This document shows, piece after piece, positions 11,401-16,198 of a stretch of 23,569 nucleotides of DNA (positions are counted from its first letter, which is position 1; every line of letters begins with the position of its first letter). The stretch spans positions 1 to 23,569 of the IMG/VR virus record IMGVR_UViG_3300037961_003223; one strand, given 5' to 3'. The DNA comes from a virus. Under the pieces are notes generated by a model that ran no database searches, was not told where the DNA came from, and saw only the letters and a list, made by a program, of their open reading frames with translations. Made by a program: the position numbers and the translations under genes.

Positions 11401-14400
11401 TATTCCTTAGAAATTTTGATGGAAGTGACACCTCAATCGTCGATACTACTAATGATACAATTAGAATTCCAGATCACTTCTTTGTAACTGGCGAACCTGT
11501 AAATTATTCTGTCGGAATCTCTACTCATGTTCGCATTAACATTGAAACAACTACATTTGCTGGAATTGGAAGTACATCTATTCTACCCACTAATGCAAGT
11601 GTTTACATCATTAAAGATAGTGATGCAACAGTTAGACTCGCTTCATCTGCTGAAAATGCACTTGCTTCTACTCCTGTCGCAATTGGTATTACAGGTGTTG
11701 GAATCGGAACTTTCCACACGTTTACTTGTAATAAACAAAACACTAAGTGTCTGATTGCACTTGACAATTTTATTCAAAATCCAATTGTCGCTACTGCAGT
11801 TACCACAACTATTGATAAAGAAATTGCACTTGCCGATTCAATTATTGAAACTATTGGTGTTACCTCATTCTTTGCCGCCGATCTTATTCAAGTTGAAGCA
11901 GAAATTATGAAGATTAATACTGTTGGTTTTGGTACAACTAATGGTATTTTAGTTGATCGTGGTTGGATGGGAACTGGCATTACAACTCACCCAGTTGGTG
12001 TTGCAGTAACAAAAGTTGACGGTGCTTACAATATTGTCAATAATACAATCAATTTCTATACTGCTCCTCAAGGGCCTACACCTCTAAGTTCAATCACTAA
12101 TCCACCCGATGAGAGAGATTGGACTGGTATTACAACTCACTCTAAATTCCAAGGAAGAACATTCCTTAGATCTCAGAGCACTGGTAGCACCGCTGATGCA
12201 TATGATACTAACTATATCTTTGATAGTGTTGCTGATTTATTTGACGCTCAAACGAAGACATTTACATTAAAATCTGAGCAAAGAGATGTTGTTGGATTCT
12301 CTACTAATAACGCAGTAGTTCTTATTAATGGCATATTCCAAGGGCCCACTGGACAATTGGGTATTGCTCAGGATTATTCTTTAAGTGAAGGTAATGGTAT
12401 TAGTAGCATTACATTTACTGGAACTGCAACATCGATTGCATATGATCCAAACAATGCTTCAATTCCTGTCGGAGGATATATTGTATCAGTTGGATCTACT
12501 GCTGGACTCGGATATCAACCTTTAGTATCCGCTGGTGGTACTGCTGTTGTATCTACTGCAGGAACAATTACATCTATCGCAATTGGAAGAACTGGATCTG
12601 GTTACAGACAAGGATCACAAACTGTAAATGTTGGAGTTTATACATCTTCCACAGGTATAACCGGTATTGAATTTATCGGTACTGCTGCTGTAAGCAATGG
12701 ACACATCGTGAGTGTTGCGATTACAAATCCCGGATCGGGATATCAAGTTGGATCAGAACCAGTGGTTGTATTTGATGAACCTTTGTCATACTCTAATATT
12801 CCTTTGGTTTACTCTGCAGAATCTCCCGTTGCAGGTGCAGGAATTGAGGCAACAGTTGATATTGTTGTAGGACAAGGATCTAGTGTCATTGATTTTGAAA
12901 TCAAAAACTTCGGATATGCTTATGGACAAAAACAGGTTCTGACTGTTGCCACAGGCGGAGCAACTGGAATTCCTACCGATACAAACTTTACATTTGATGA
13001 GTTCCAAATTACTGTAAACAGAGTTGATTCTGATAAATTCTCTGCATGGCATTTCGGTGAACTTGAGCGTCTTGATAATATTGATAGTGAATTTGATGGG
13101 GTAACTAGACAATTTACTCTTAAGAGAAACGGATCTCCAGTAACAGTTAGAGCAGCTGCTGGATCCAATATTGATGTTCAATCAGCAATTCTCATTTTTA
13201 TAAATGATATTTTACAAGTGCCTGGAGAGGCATATGAATTAAATGGCGGTAGTGTTATTAATTTTGCAGAGGCACCTCGCGGCACATTTGATAATGGAAC
13301 TACAGGTGGAGATACTTGTAAGATTCTTTTCTATAAAGGAAGTGGTGACATTGATGTAACTTTCCGTGATGTTCTTCCCACTTTAAAGGACGGTGATGAT
13401 CTTACTATAAGAGGTGATGATGATCTTGTTCCTAATTCTCTTGATCAGAGTGCAAGACTTATAACTGAGATACTCTCCACCGATACGGTAGAAACTAATC
13501 CTTATAGTGGAAGGGGAATTGATTCAAATCCTGATCACGCACGAACAGTAACTTGGTGTAAACAAACTGTTGATAAAGTTATCAACGGAAAGATTGTTAG
13601 TAAAGCAAGAGAACTGAACGCTGCTCTGATCAATCCAAAAACTAACCTGATTCAATCAGTTGGTGTTGGATCCACTCAGATTTATGTTGAAAGTGTCATT
13701 CCATTCTTCAATCCTGATGATGAAAATCAAACTGCCAAGAATAAGCAAACTGTAAGTATTGTTTCTCAAAATAATCTTGTAGCGGCTGCTGCGACTGCTA
13801 TTGTATCAATTGCAAACACTGTTGAGTCTATCGTTATTGGTTATGGTGGAACAGGTTATACTTCTGCTCCTTCTGTAACGATTGAAACACCAGTTGGACT
13901 TGGAACAACTGCTAGAGCAACTGCAACAGCAACTCTTACAGGTGATACTGTATCTTCTATCACAGTTTCCACACCAGGTGTGGGATATACAAGAACATCT
14001 GTTCCACAGGTTCTGATAGAGGCACCTAAAGCAACCAGAGAATCCAATAGAACTACTTTATATGAGGGTGATTTTGGTGATATTGTTGGATTAACTTCCA
14101 CATCTGTCGGTGTTGCTTCTACAGGATTTGTTATGGATCTCTTTATTCCCGTCGATTCTTTCTTACGCAACACTAAGGTTGTTGGAAGTGCAGTAACTCT
14201 TAGTGACATTTCGACGGGTGATTACTTTACTATTAAGAACAGCAATGTTGGTAGTGGTGTAACATCACTCTATCAAACAGGTAGTGTCTTAGGGGTAACA
14301 ACTCAGTTCCTTGATGCTGTTTATGAAGTTGCTGCAGTGTCTGTTGCCACAACTGCTGTTGCTGGCGTAGGTATCACTTATGTCAAGAGAGTTACAGTAA

Positions 14401-14603
14401 GTGTTGAAGATCTTGGCGATATCACTGGAATTGGACTCACAGAGTTCTATGGTGAGTTCTCTTGGGGCAAAATTACCCTTGGCGGTAGAACAAATGCAGC
14501 AGCATTTGACGCATATACTCTAAGAGGCACCTCTGGTATTACAACTGGTGGTGTCGTGAGCAGAGTCGAACCTCTCAAACTCATAGGATTCTCTACAACA
14601 TAA
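2439..14603 (+). CDS. Giant modular baseplate protein with gp7-like N-terminus
   Basis: One open frame encodes 4054 residues, about four times T4 gp7 (1032), in the gene 7 position between gp6 and gp8. The N-terminal ~240 residues resemble the C-terminal part of T4 gp7: a helical start with LPAFVRDDFPLVGEFLKQYY, then SRTKDFYQTKGTDESFRILF (198-217), against SRSYDFYSTKG in T4 as I recall it. A beta module (IKIDDEIILY, about 80-165) is inserted between these halves. Beyond lie GxGY-type and NHGF-TGDKV-type beta repeats, a YHYH domain (about 1265-1385), a duplicated EYG module (about 2733-2948), two FTLK modules (about 3268 and 3552), a VTWCKQTVDK segment (about 3704) and a C-terminal SWGKITLGGR segment. 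There is no signal peptide, membrane helix or enzyme motif. The first part probably belongs to the wedge core bundle; the rest is probably peripheral or fibre-like. The start follows gp6 by 9 bases with only a weak Shine-Dalgarno sequence. Structural role is well supported; the gp7 assignment is moderately sure. Confidence 0.88.
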   Translation: MISTDLQRVQIQDIIEYQLPAFVRDDFPLVGEFLKQYYISQEYPTSPSDIIQNIDEYVKLETLLGSQEQTKLSENISFNATEILAGTDIESGEFGTYNFPDRYGLIKIDDEIILYTSKNRNTFKGCIRGFSGVTELSDNDENLTFSSSEATSHTQGSKIVNLSNILLKEFLIKLKQQIAPGFERREIDSDINQKLFLSRTKDFYQTKGTDESFRILFAALYGEKAEVVKPKEFLFRPSDAQYRKTKDIVVEAIVGDPAKLKNQTLYQDAFPEYDIESSFATVVDSQKIVRGDKTYYQLSVDFDYSKDIDLSGGTVLGDFVAHPKTQNTVLVASGSSIIDVDSTIGFPDKGEIQIDGKSGILTYRSKTINQFTGVGLAHTTIFGTNYEIAVGTELNLNASAYGFEGISAVSIASSDASVVGIATTSKIEVRIGKVLGKNVISDDTANFSVNDNIQIKSLGINASKVLDNSWFVNVSPKYSVKSLSLIDASNFTYSIVTFAENNLRIGDKAIVIQSDGVGKEGIVLDVTSANTFTFSRAGKLTGSTFNVRRGILKPDVSNLNFDDYSYIDKSFANVQNVYAKYNGDVLVASPSIPNYHDSPLNFYDRKVKLNGEFSGELFSLTRNHGFYTGDKVYYESYPFTAEFGIAHESKFSEINPGVFYVKRVNDSQFKIASSLTNLYNDNFVSVSGIVTNNYFCANDFFKKNLQHQKLYREFKSPVNNGGEYTTLPGKTGMLVNGVEILNYKSGDSVYFGEINEITVAAPGTEYDIINPPILSIQDSTGIGATGLVNVKGNLDRIEILDPGFDYVTNPIVTISGGNGLGANAYANTKLITHSISFYSTSDNVQVGLSSDTIGFTTFHRFRETERVVYKTDGQSAIGGITDNADYYVKLVDSKTIQLFNNESDSITGSNPVNLTSNGVGVHRFESYNKKRVISDIIVTSSGSGYENKERVSGIAGINTALNQITILNHGFNSGETVTYSGNASGLSSDQNYIITAVDSDNFKLSSVGIGTTAKEFYYNTNQYINIESVGSGTHTFNYPTITVNVSGEIGVTTFSGQDFNAKLQPIFRGSVESVHLTDNGVGYGASEVINFNKQPVFKLLSGREAELLPIVNNGKIEQVLVINGGYEYNSPPDLVINGSGRFGKLTPVISNGQITRVIVNNSGIDYTNTTTITVKPSGLNANLIAEINQWTINLFEKYQDIISEDDGILTTAISDNYGIEYTHLYAPRKLRESVFGKVISDGDSTKYGVADLRLDSSNSETEAEFHSPIIGWAYDGNPIYGPYGYDTNTGGNVRALRSGYKLATFSNRPALSSWKQGFFCEDFVFTGEGDLDEHNGRYCVTPDFPNGVYAYFATISDGFVESSGPFENFKLPQYPYLIGNTFKSKPNEFNFKNDSHQGQYDIVENRWLRNTTPYGLTLDNVSYEYVTEPYKIYDEVIDITSTSTGTVDSVGIITGGSGYQVNDRVVFEELSGATPAKAKVSEVTGKVINSISVASSSITELEIAPIDSSGRFIAVSPSPHNFTNTNLVTISGINTSVNKINDSFNIGVSTAFFNLATGVGATSATGIITYFSISGGIIDRGDLSIRDNDILEIGSEKVKVLNVDALNSRIRVERAVDGTVSSAHTATTSIVEQSRKFTFNSNRENNVKFELNKQIYFDPKESVGVGTLTGTGVGSTIFFSNPGAGITQVFIENRGIFLPNHNLKTGDQVLYNNGGGTSIEVVSDPTAGPNYTIGNNTPLFVARISDDIIGIQTFKVGIGSVGTFVGIADTTMNSGLLSFTGIGAGTKHSFKTVKTNVVTAEATRNIVTVSTASTHGLTIGDKVKMSVTPGITTTVTVKYNDHNRRIVFNPLGFTTAGVSTSQNSIEISNHGFETGDKVILDANPAPIGLQDQKIYYVSKLSKDKVRLCNSKYESGKFQPNFVGIESARSGTLLPINPPINIIEGNTVIFDLSDSSLSSLNASTLYSAFDMNLYRDSNFTDRFDGSLNNNKFEVTKSGKIGVDATAKLTLSVNEDVPENIFYEFSNVNSDFIEPVKKEIVIDREVDGFNKINKVDSAYNGQFKLTGATSSSFKYDIKKLAERSSYSTNAGLSYVTDSTLAYGGIANIDVTYKGANYKEIVGVSTVVGIVTGTGAVLEPSSNTIGKVLSTNIENIGFNYPTDFTIRPTTNLPEVLLLESLTSFEEIGISSAGRNYNIAPNLIVLDGLTGKHIKDVDLSYELGDSKVTIRKNTSGLTNVTPTIIPISNSNGVAISDISFDISSKNVTVGFDTGFSDQSPFAVGDKVLIENISVGVGSTGSGYNSVDYDYQLFTLTDVNIPLGGNTGVVTFSLSGIIGDSLYAGNFDSSNSAGRIINQSSFPQFDIKLRKNNFLVGEQVVSNSGIGKVDSWNNRIELLKVSTSRDFNVGDLVVGQSSRTQGIVKSKVDYNSEIETESSAIVEKGWNTTSGFFNDNQQRIPDNFYYQNFSYAIKSKIPLQDWDDAVSSLNHTAGFLKFSDLIIESKDENNTKLVTGISTVTFNIDILPTTTYGSGDFGGAISLNCYPAFDLVTENSKTASGTVYSDRIFLQNRVLTDYFESVGNRVLTIDDFSTQFNSEERPTRFSIVKKFPVDQRSKKIFTFIRDKLYTGERQASFVNIIQDGSNASVLNYARVESATDLGSFDFNIAGSEGQLLFYPTKYRFNDYNISLMSFDLDNNVSGVGTFALGEICDISSTQVNVAAGSTTTIVGIASTYRSSKILVEYTTNDGRFGNNELNVIHDGTTVDLVEYGNLNTGSGLLDMGTYSADMSSGTVNVNFTPAAGLALTANTIRVSMSSTESVGVGSTIIGKATENIGSLQSFYTSIGSTSSPGIHTIATYTCGGENDYQAAYYLVSIEDTTNDQYQFSEVIVLNDNSESYITEYGTLTPGSGIGTIGAFMTATETHLQYTPPASVDTQIRVYQHAVQLVEVDNTLDNEIDLNNASITAGFGFYDGTAKDVRRQFGLTHKGQPIFLRNFDGSDTSIVDTTNDTIRIPDHFFVTGEPVNYSVGISTHVRINIETTTFAGIGSTSILPTNASVYIIKDSDATVRLASSAENALASTPVAIGITGVGIGTFHTFTCNKQNTKCLIALDNFIQNPIVATAVTTTIDKEIALADSIIETIGVTSFFAADLIQVEAEIMKINTVGFGTTNGILVDRGWMGTGITTHPVGVAVTKVDGAYNIVNNTINFYTAPQGPTPLSSITNPPDERDWTGITTHSKFQGRTFLRSQSTGSTADAYDTNYIFDSVADLFDAQTKTFTLKSEQRDVVGFSTNNAVVLINGIFQGPTGQLGIAQDYSLSEGNGISSITFTGTATSIAYDPNNASIPVGGYIVSVGSTAGLGYQPLVSAGGTAVVSTAGTITSIAIGRTGSGYRQGSQTVNVGVYTSSTGITGIEFIGTAAVSNGHIVSVAITNPGSGYQVGSEPVVVFDEPLSYSNIPLVYSAESPVAGAGIEATVDIVVGQGSSVIDFEIKNFGYAYGQKQVLTVATGGATGIPTDTNFTFDEFQITVNRVDSDKFSAWHFGELERLDNIDSEFDGVTRQFTLKRNGSPVTVRAAAGSNIDVQSAILIFINDILQVPGEAYELNGGSVINFAEAPRGTFDNGTTGGDTCKILFYKGSGDIDVTFRDVLPTLKDGDDLTIRGDDDLVPNSLDQSARLITEILSTDTVETNPYSGRGIDSNPDHARTVTWCKQTVDKVINGKIVSKARELNAALINPKTNLIQSVGVGSTQIYVESVIPFFNPDDENQTAKNKQTVSIVSQNNLVAAAATAIVSIANTVESIVIGYGGTGYTSAPSVTIETPVGLGTTARATATATLTGDTVSSITVSTPGVGYTRTSVPQVLIEAPKATRESNRTTLYEGDFGDIVGLTSTSVGVASTGFVMDLFIPVDSFLRNTKVVGSAVTLSDISTGDYFTIKNSNVGSGVTSLYQTGSVLGVTTQFLDAVYEVAAVSVATTAVAGVGITYVKRVTVSVEDLGDITGIGLTEFYGEFSWGKITLGGRTNAAAFDAYTLRGTSGITTGGVVSRVEPLKLIGFSTT
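2679..2930 (+). repeat. RG-type beta module, copy 1, inside the gp7-like region
   Basis: The pattern is GLIKIDDEIILYTSK, then GCIRGFSG, then SHTQGSKIV: a hydrophobic strand, a D/G-E-I turn, an R-G turn and a closing H-x-x-G-x-x-V strand. Related segments lie near 3466-3615 (GEIQIDGKSGILTYRSK), 7170-7330 (ILEIGSEKVKVL with VERAVDGTVSSAHTA) and 11868-12015 (IQVEAEIMKI with DRGWMGTGITTHPVG). Another is in the last gene near 22495-22640 (YLKIGEEIVSYES with QRGIDSTVAKNY). Boundaries are approximate. Confidence 0.6.
4305..4490 (+). repeat. NHGF-TGDKV beta module, first of a dispersed family
   Basis: NHGFYTGDKVYY is followed by a strand FYVKRVNDSQFKIASS. Recognisable relatives begin near 5340 (NHGFNSGETVTY with YIITAVDSDNFKLSS), 7538 (NHNLKTGDQVLY), 7879 (THGLTIGDKVKM), 8043 (NHGFETGDKVIL with YYVSKLSKDKVRLC) and 11473 (DHFFVTGEPVNY). 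All follow the same layout: a turn with His, a G-D/E-x-V strand, then a Y-x-V/I strand and a final K/R-L strand. Domain limits are approximate. Confidence 0.65.
4707..5975 (+). repeat. Cluster of GxGY-type beta repeats
   Basis: At least six units share the pattern I-x-V/I-x-x-x-G-x-x-Y followed by P-x-(I/V)-x-I. They are ITVAAPGTEYDIINPPILSI (about 4707), IEILDPGFDYVTNPIVTI (4826), IIVTSSGSGYENKERV (5242), VHLTDNGVGYGASEVI (5658), VLVINGGYEYNSPPDLVI (5793) and VIVNNSGIDYTNTTTITV (5908). Another lies near 6786 (VGIITGGSGYQVNDRVVF), and weaker ones lie near 8756 and 8990. They are diverged at DNA level, so they are old duplications or independently acquired modules. Confidence 0.7.
6231..6585 (+). 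other. YHYH-like domain within the giant protein
   Basis: Residues about 1265-1385 contain GWAYDGNPIYGPYGYD (from 1271), then a Cys in FFCEDF, DLDEHNGRYCVTPDFPNG, and YAYFAT in place of the name-giving YHYH (1349-1352). The D-G-x-P-I-Y-G-P, D-E-x-N-G-R-x-C-V-T-P-D and G-x-Y-x-Y order matches the YHYH family, whose molecular role I do not know. The two His of the YHYH signature are replaced by Ala and Phe here. Confidence 0.75.
10635..10883 (+). repeat. EYG module, copy 1 of an internal tandem duplication
   Basis: The segment begins SSKILVEYTTNDG and contains LVEYGNLNTGSG and NFTPAAG before ending TIRVSMSS. It aligns over its whole length with the segment at 11031-11279, with the EYG-x-L-x-x-G-S-G core in the same relative place. 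Confidence 0.75.
11031..11279 (+). repeat. EYG module, copy 2 of an internal tandem duplication
   Basis: The segment begins AAYYLVSIEDTTND and contains ITEYGTLTPGSG and QYTPPAS before ending TQIRVYQHAV. It starts 396 bases (132 codons) after copy 1. The copies are clearly related in protein but much diverged in DNA. Confidence 0.75.
12240..12420 (+). repeat. FTLK module, copy 1
   Basis: FDAQTKTFTLK is followed about 14 residues later by AVVLINGIFQGP and YSLSEGNGISSITFTG. A related segment lies at 13092-13360. In phage fibre-like proteins this kind of module is usually a beta-sandwich repeat; that fold assignment is inference. Confidence 0.65.
12577..12960 (+). repeat. Second cluster of GxGY-type beta repeats
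   Basis: Three units: IAIGRTGSGYRQGSQTVNVG (about 12577), VAITNPGSGYQVGSEPVVVF (about 12715) and the weaker FEIKNFGYAYGQKQVLTV (about 12894). The first two are among the closest matches to the shared pattern in the window. Confidence 0.7.
13092..13360 (+). repeat. FTLK module, copy 2
   Basis: FDGVTRQFTLKRNGSPV is followed by ILIFINDILQVPGEAYELNG and CKILFYKGSGD. Compared with copy 1 it keeps F-D-x-x-T-(K/R)-x-F-T-L-K and the (L/F)-I-N-(G/D)-I-(F/L)-Q strand. Confidence 0.65.
13831..14026 (+). repeat. Third pair of GxGY-type beta repeats
   Basis: IVIGYGGTGYTSAPSVTI (about 13831) and ITVSTPGVGYTRTSVPQVLI (about 13960) are adjacent units, separated by an Ala/Thr-rich strand. Confidence 0.7.
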
Positions 14604-14605
14604 CT

Positions 14606-14613
14606 GATAAATA
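14606..14613 (+). promoter_or_regulatory. T4-like late promoter box (NATAAATA) upstream of gp8
   Basis: The octamer gataaata matches TATAAATA, the T4 late promoter core, at 7 of 8 positions, and fits the NATAAATA form reported for cyanophage late genes. It lies in the only gap of any length between genes here (14604-14632), 19 bases before the gp8 start, leaving room for a leader of about 10-15 bases. No -35 element is expected for late T4-type promoters. Chance matches are common in AT-rich DNA; the intergenic position is what supports it. Confidence 0.55.
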
Positions 14614-14632
14614 AGTAAAAAACCACGCAAAA

Positions 14633-16192
14633 ATGGCTGAGATTATAACTGATCAACTTCGTATATTAAACGCAAAAGATTTTGTTGCTAGTATTGCATC
14701 CACTAGCAACTCTTTCTATTCATTCGTGGGACTTCCTAATCCCACTGATGTTGATGCAAGTTGGGATAGCAGTCCTCCAGATCCCAGAGATAATTTTAAT
14801 GAGGAGAACAATTATTGGGATACAATGATTGCTCTTAAAAAAATTGATGCTGAAGACGTAAAGCAGGTGATCAAAAAAATCACTTGGCAGTCTGGCACTA
14901 CTTATGACATGTATCGTGCTGATGTAAAAGCGGAAAGTCCTTCGCAACCATCAAATGCTATCACTTTATATGAAGCAAATTATTATGTAATGAACTCTGA
15001 TTACAGAGTTTATATTTGTTTGCAGAATGGATCGAATCCTGAGAATCCAAGTGGAAGAGCATCTCTGGACGAACCTACTTTTACCGATTTAGAACCAAGA
15101 GAAGCAGGAACTAGTGGTGATGGGTATATCTGGAAATATCTTTATACTATCAAACCTGGAGATATCGTAAAGTTTGACTCTACAAACTTTATGCCAGTTC
15201 CAAAAGATTGGACTACAACCACAGATGCAAATATTTCTGCAGTTAGAAATAATGCTGAAACTAGTGGACAACTCAAAATTGTAAAAATAACTAATAGAGG
15301 TGTTGGTTTAGGAACTGCGAATAGAACTTACACACAAGTTCCAATTAAAGGTGACGGAAATGGTGCAGAGTGTACTATCACTATTAACAACAATTCAAAC
15401 GTAGAGTCTGTAACAATATCAAAAGGTGGATCTGGATATACATTTGGAACTATCGATTTAGTATCAGGTAATGTCCCCACTGGATCTACCCCACCAGTTT
15501 TTGATGTAGTTATTCCTCCACAAGGAGGACATGGTGCTGACATTTACAGAGAACTTGGAGCAAGAAATGCATTAATCTACTCCAGAATTGAGAACGACAC
15601 TGAGAATCCTGATTTCATCACTGGAAACGAAATTGCAAGAGTTGGATTAGTTCAAAATCCAAAAGCATATAATACATCGTCAAATCTTTCACTTGATAAA
15701 GCCGCTGCTACTTATGCACTTAAATTGACAGGTGCTGGTTATAGTTCTGCAACATTCACAGCAGACGCTTTTATCACTCAAACTGTTGGACTTGGTTCAA
15801 CTGCTGTTGGTAGAGTTGTATCTTATGATCAAGTAACTGGGGTTCTCAAATATTGGCAAGATAGATCTACTGCAGGATTTAACACTGACGGAAGTAAGAA
15901 TACGAGTCCAGAATATGGATTCAGAATGAACAGATTTTCATCAAATATTACTAGTGATGGATCTTTTAATATCATAGGTGGATCCGCGACTCTTGCCATT
16001 CAAACATCATTTACGGGTATATCTACCGAAATAAATAGTCGTACTTATTACCTGGGGCAGTCCTTCGACGAGGGTGTTGCTCAGCCTGAAGTTGAAAAAT
16101 ATACGGGTAATATCATTTACGTAGATAACAGGCCCTCAATTACAAGATCGTCCAGTCAAAAAGAAGATATCAAAATTATCTTGCAGTTCTAA
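14633..16192 (+). CDS. 8: gp8-like baseplate wedge protein, enlarged
   Basis: This 519-residue protein clearly belongs to the T4 gp8 family; T4 gp8 has 334 residues and bridges gp7 and gp10 on the wedge. Conserved features are NSFYSFVGLPNP (about 27-38), DTMIALKKIDAEDVKQVIKK (about 63-82) followed by TWQSGTTYDMY, YRVYICLQNG (about 124), GDGYIWKYLYTI (about 162) and the C-terminus GNIIYVDNRP...EDIKIILQF. The C-terminus lines up with GEMIYMENRPP...EEINILFTF in T4 as I recall it. About 185 extra residues lie in the middle and include GxGY-type repeats near 15278 and 15411, before PPQGGHGADIYRELGARN (from about 297). It is preceded by a late-promoter-like box but only a weak Shine-Dalgarno sequence. 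It is followed 6 bases later by the DUF4815 gene. Confidence 0.94.
   Translation: MAEIITDQLRILNAKDFVASIASTSNSFYSFVGLPNPTDVDASWDSSPPDPRDNFNEENNYWDTMIALKKIDAEDVKQVIKKITWQSGTTYDMYRADVKAESPSQPSNAITLYEANYYVMNSDYRVYICLQNGSNPENPSGRASLDEPTFTDLEPREAGTSGDGYIWKYLYTIKPGDIVKFDSTNFMPVPKDWTTTTDANISAVRNNAETSGQLKIVKITNRGVGLGTANRTYTQVPIKGDGNGAECTITINNNSNVESVTISKGGSGYTFGTIDLVSGNVPTGSTPPVFDVVIPPQGGHGADIYRELGARNALIYSRIENDTENPDFITGNEIARVGLVQNPKAYNTSSNLSLDKAAATYALKLTGAGYSSATFTADAFITQTVGLGSTAVGRVVSYDQVTGVLKYWQDRSTAGFNTDGSKNTSPEYGFRMNRFSSNITSDGSFNIIGGSATLAIQTSFTGISTEINSRTYYLGQSFDEGVAQPEVEKYTGNIIYVDNRPSITRSSSQKEDIKIILQF
15278..15475 (+). repeat. GxGY-type beta repeats within gp8
   Basis: IVKITNRGVGLGTANRTY and VTISKGGSGYTFGTIDLVSG (from about 15411) carry the same repeat pattern as the giant upstream protein. 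They lie in the part of gp8 that has no T4 counterpart that I can recall. Confidence 0.65.
16030..16037 (+). promoter_or_regulatory. Possible late promoter box inside gp8
   Basis: The octamer aataaata fits NATAAATA and lies about 160 bases before the DUF4815 gene. It is within coding sequence, and several chance matches are expected in a window of this composition, so it is only a candidate. Confidence 0.2.
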
Positions 16193-16198
16193 GGAATT

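Noticed and set aside
12786-13181. A 131-codon minus-strand frame and its overlapping 82-codon neighbour
   Set aside because: Both are antisense to clear beta-repeat coding sequence, overlap each other in different frames and show Ser/Cys/Asn-rich composition typical of shadow frames.
4707-14026. Repeats as a possible CRISPR array or mobile-element repeats
   Set aside because: The similarity is at protein level with diverged DNA, irregular spacing and continuous coding frame.
2439-14603. The giant gene as a polyketide/peptide synthetase or bacterial adhesin
   Set aside because: No enzyme motifs, signal peptide or anchoring motif are seen, and it lies between two phage wedge genes with a wedge-like N-terminus.
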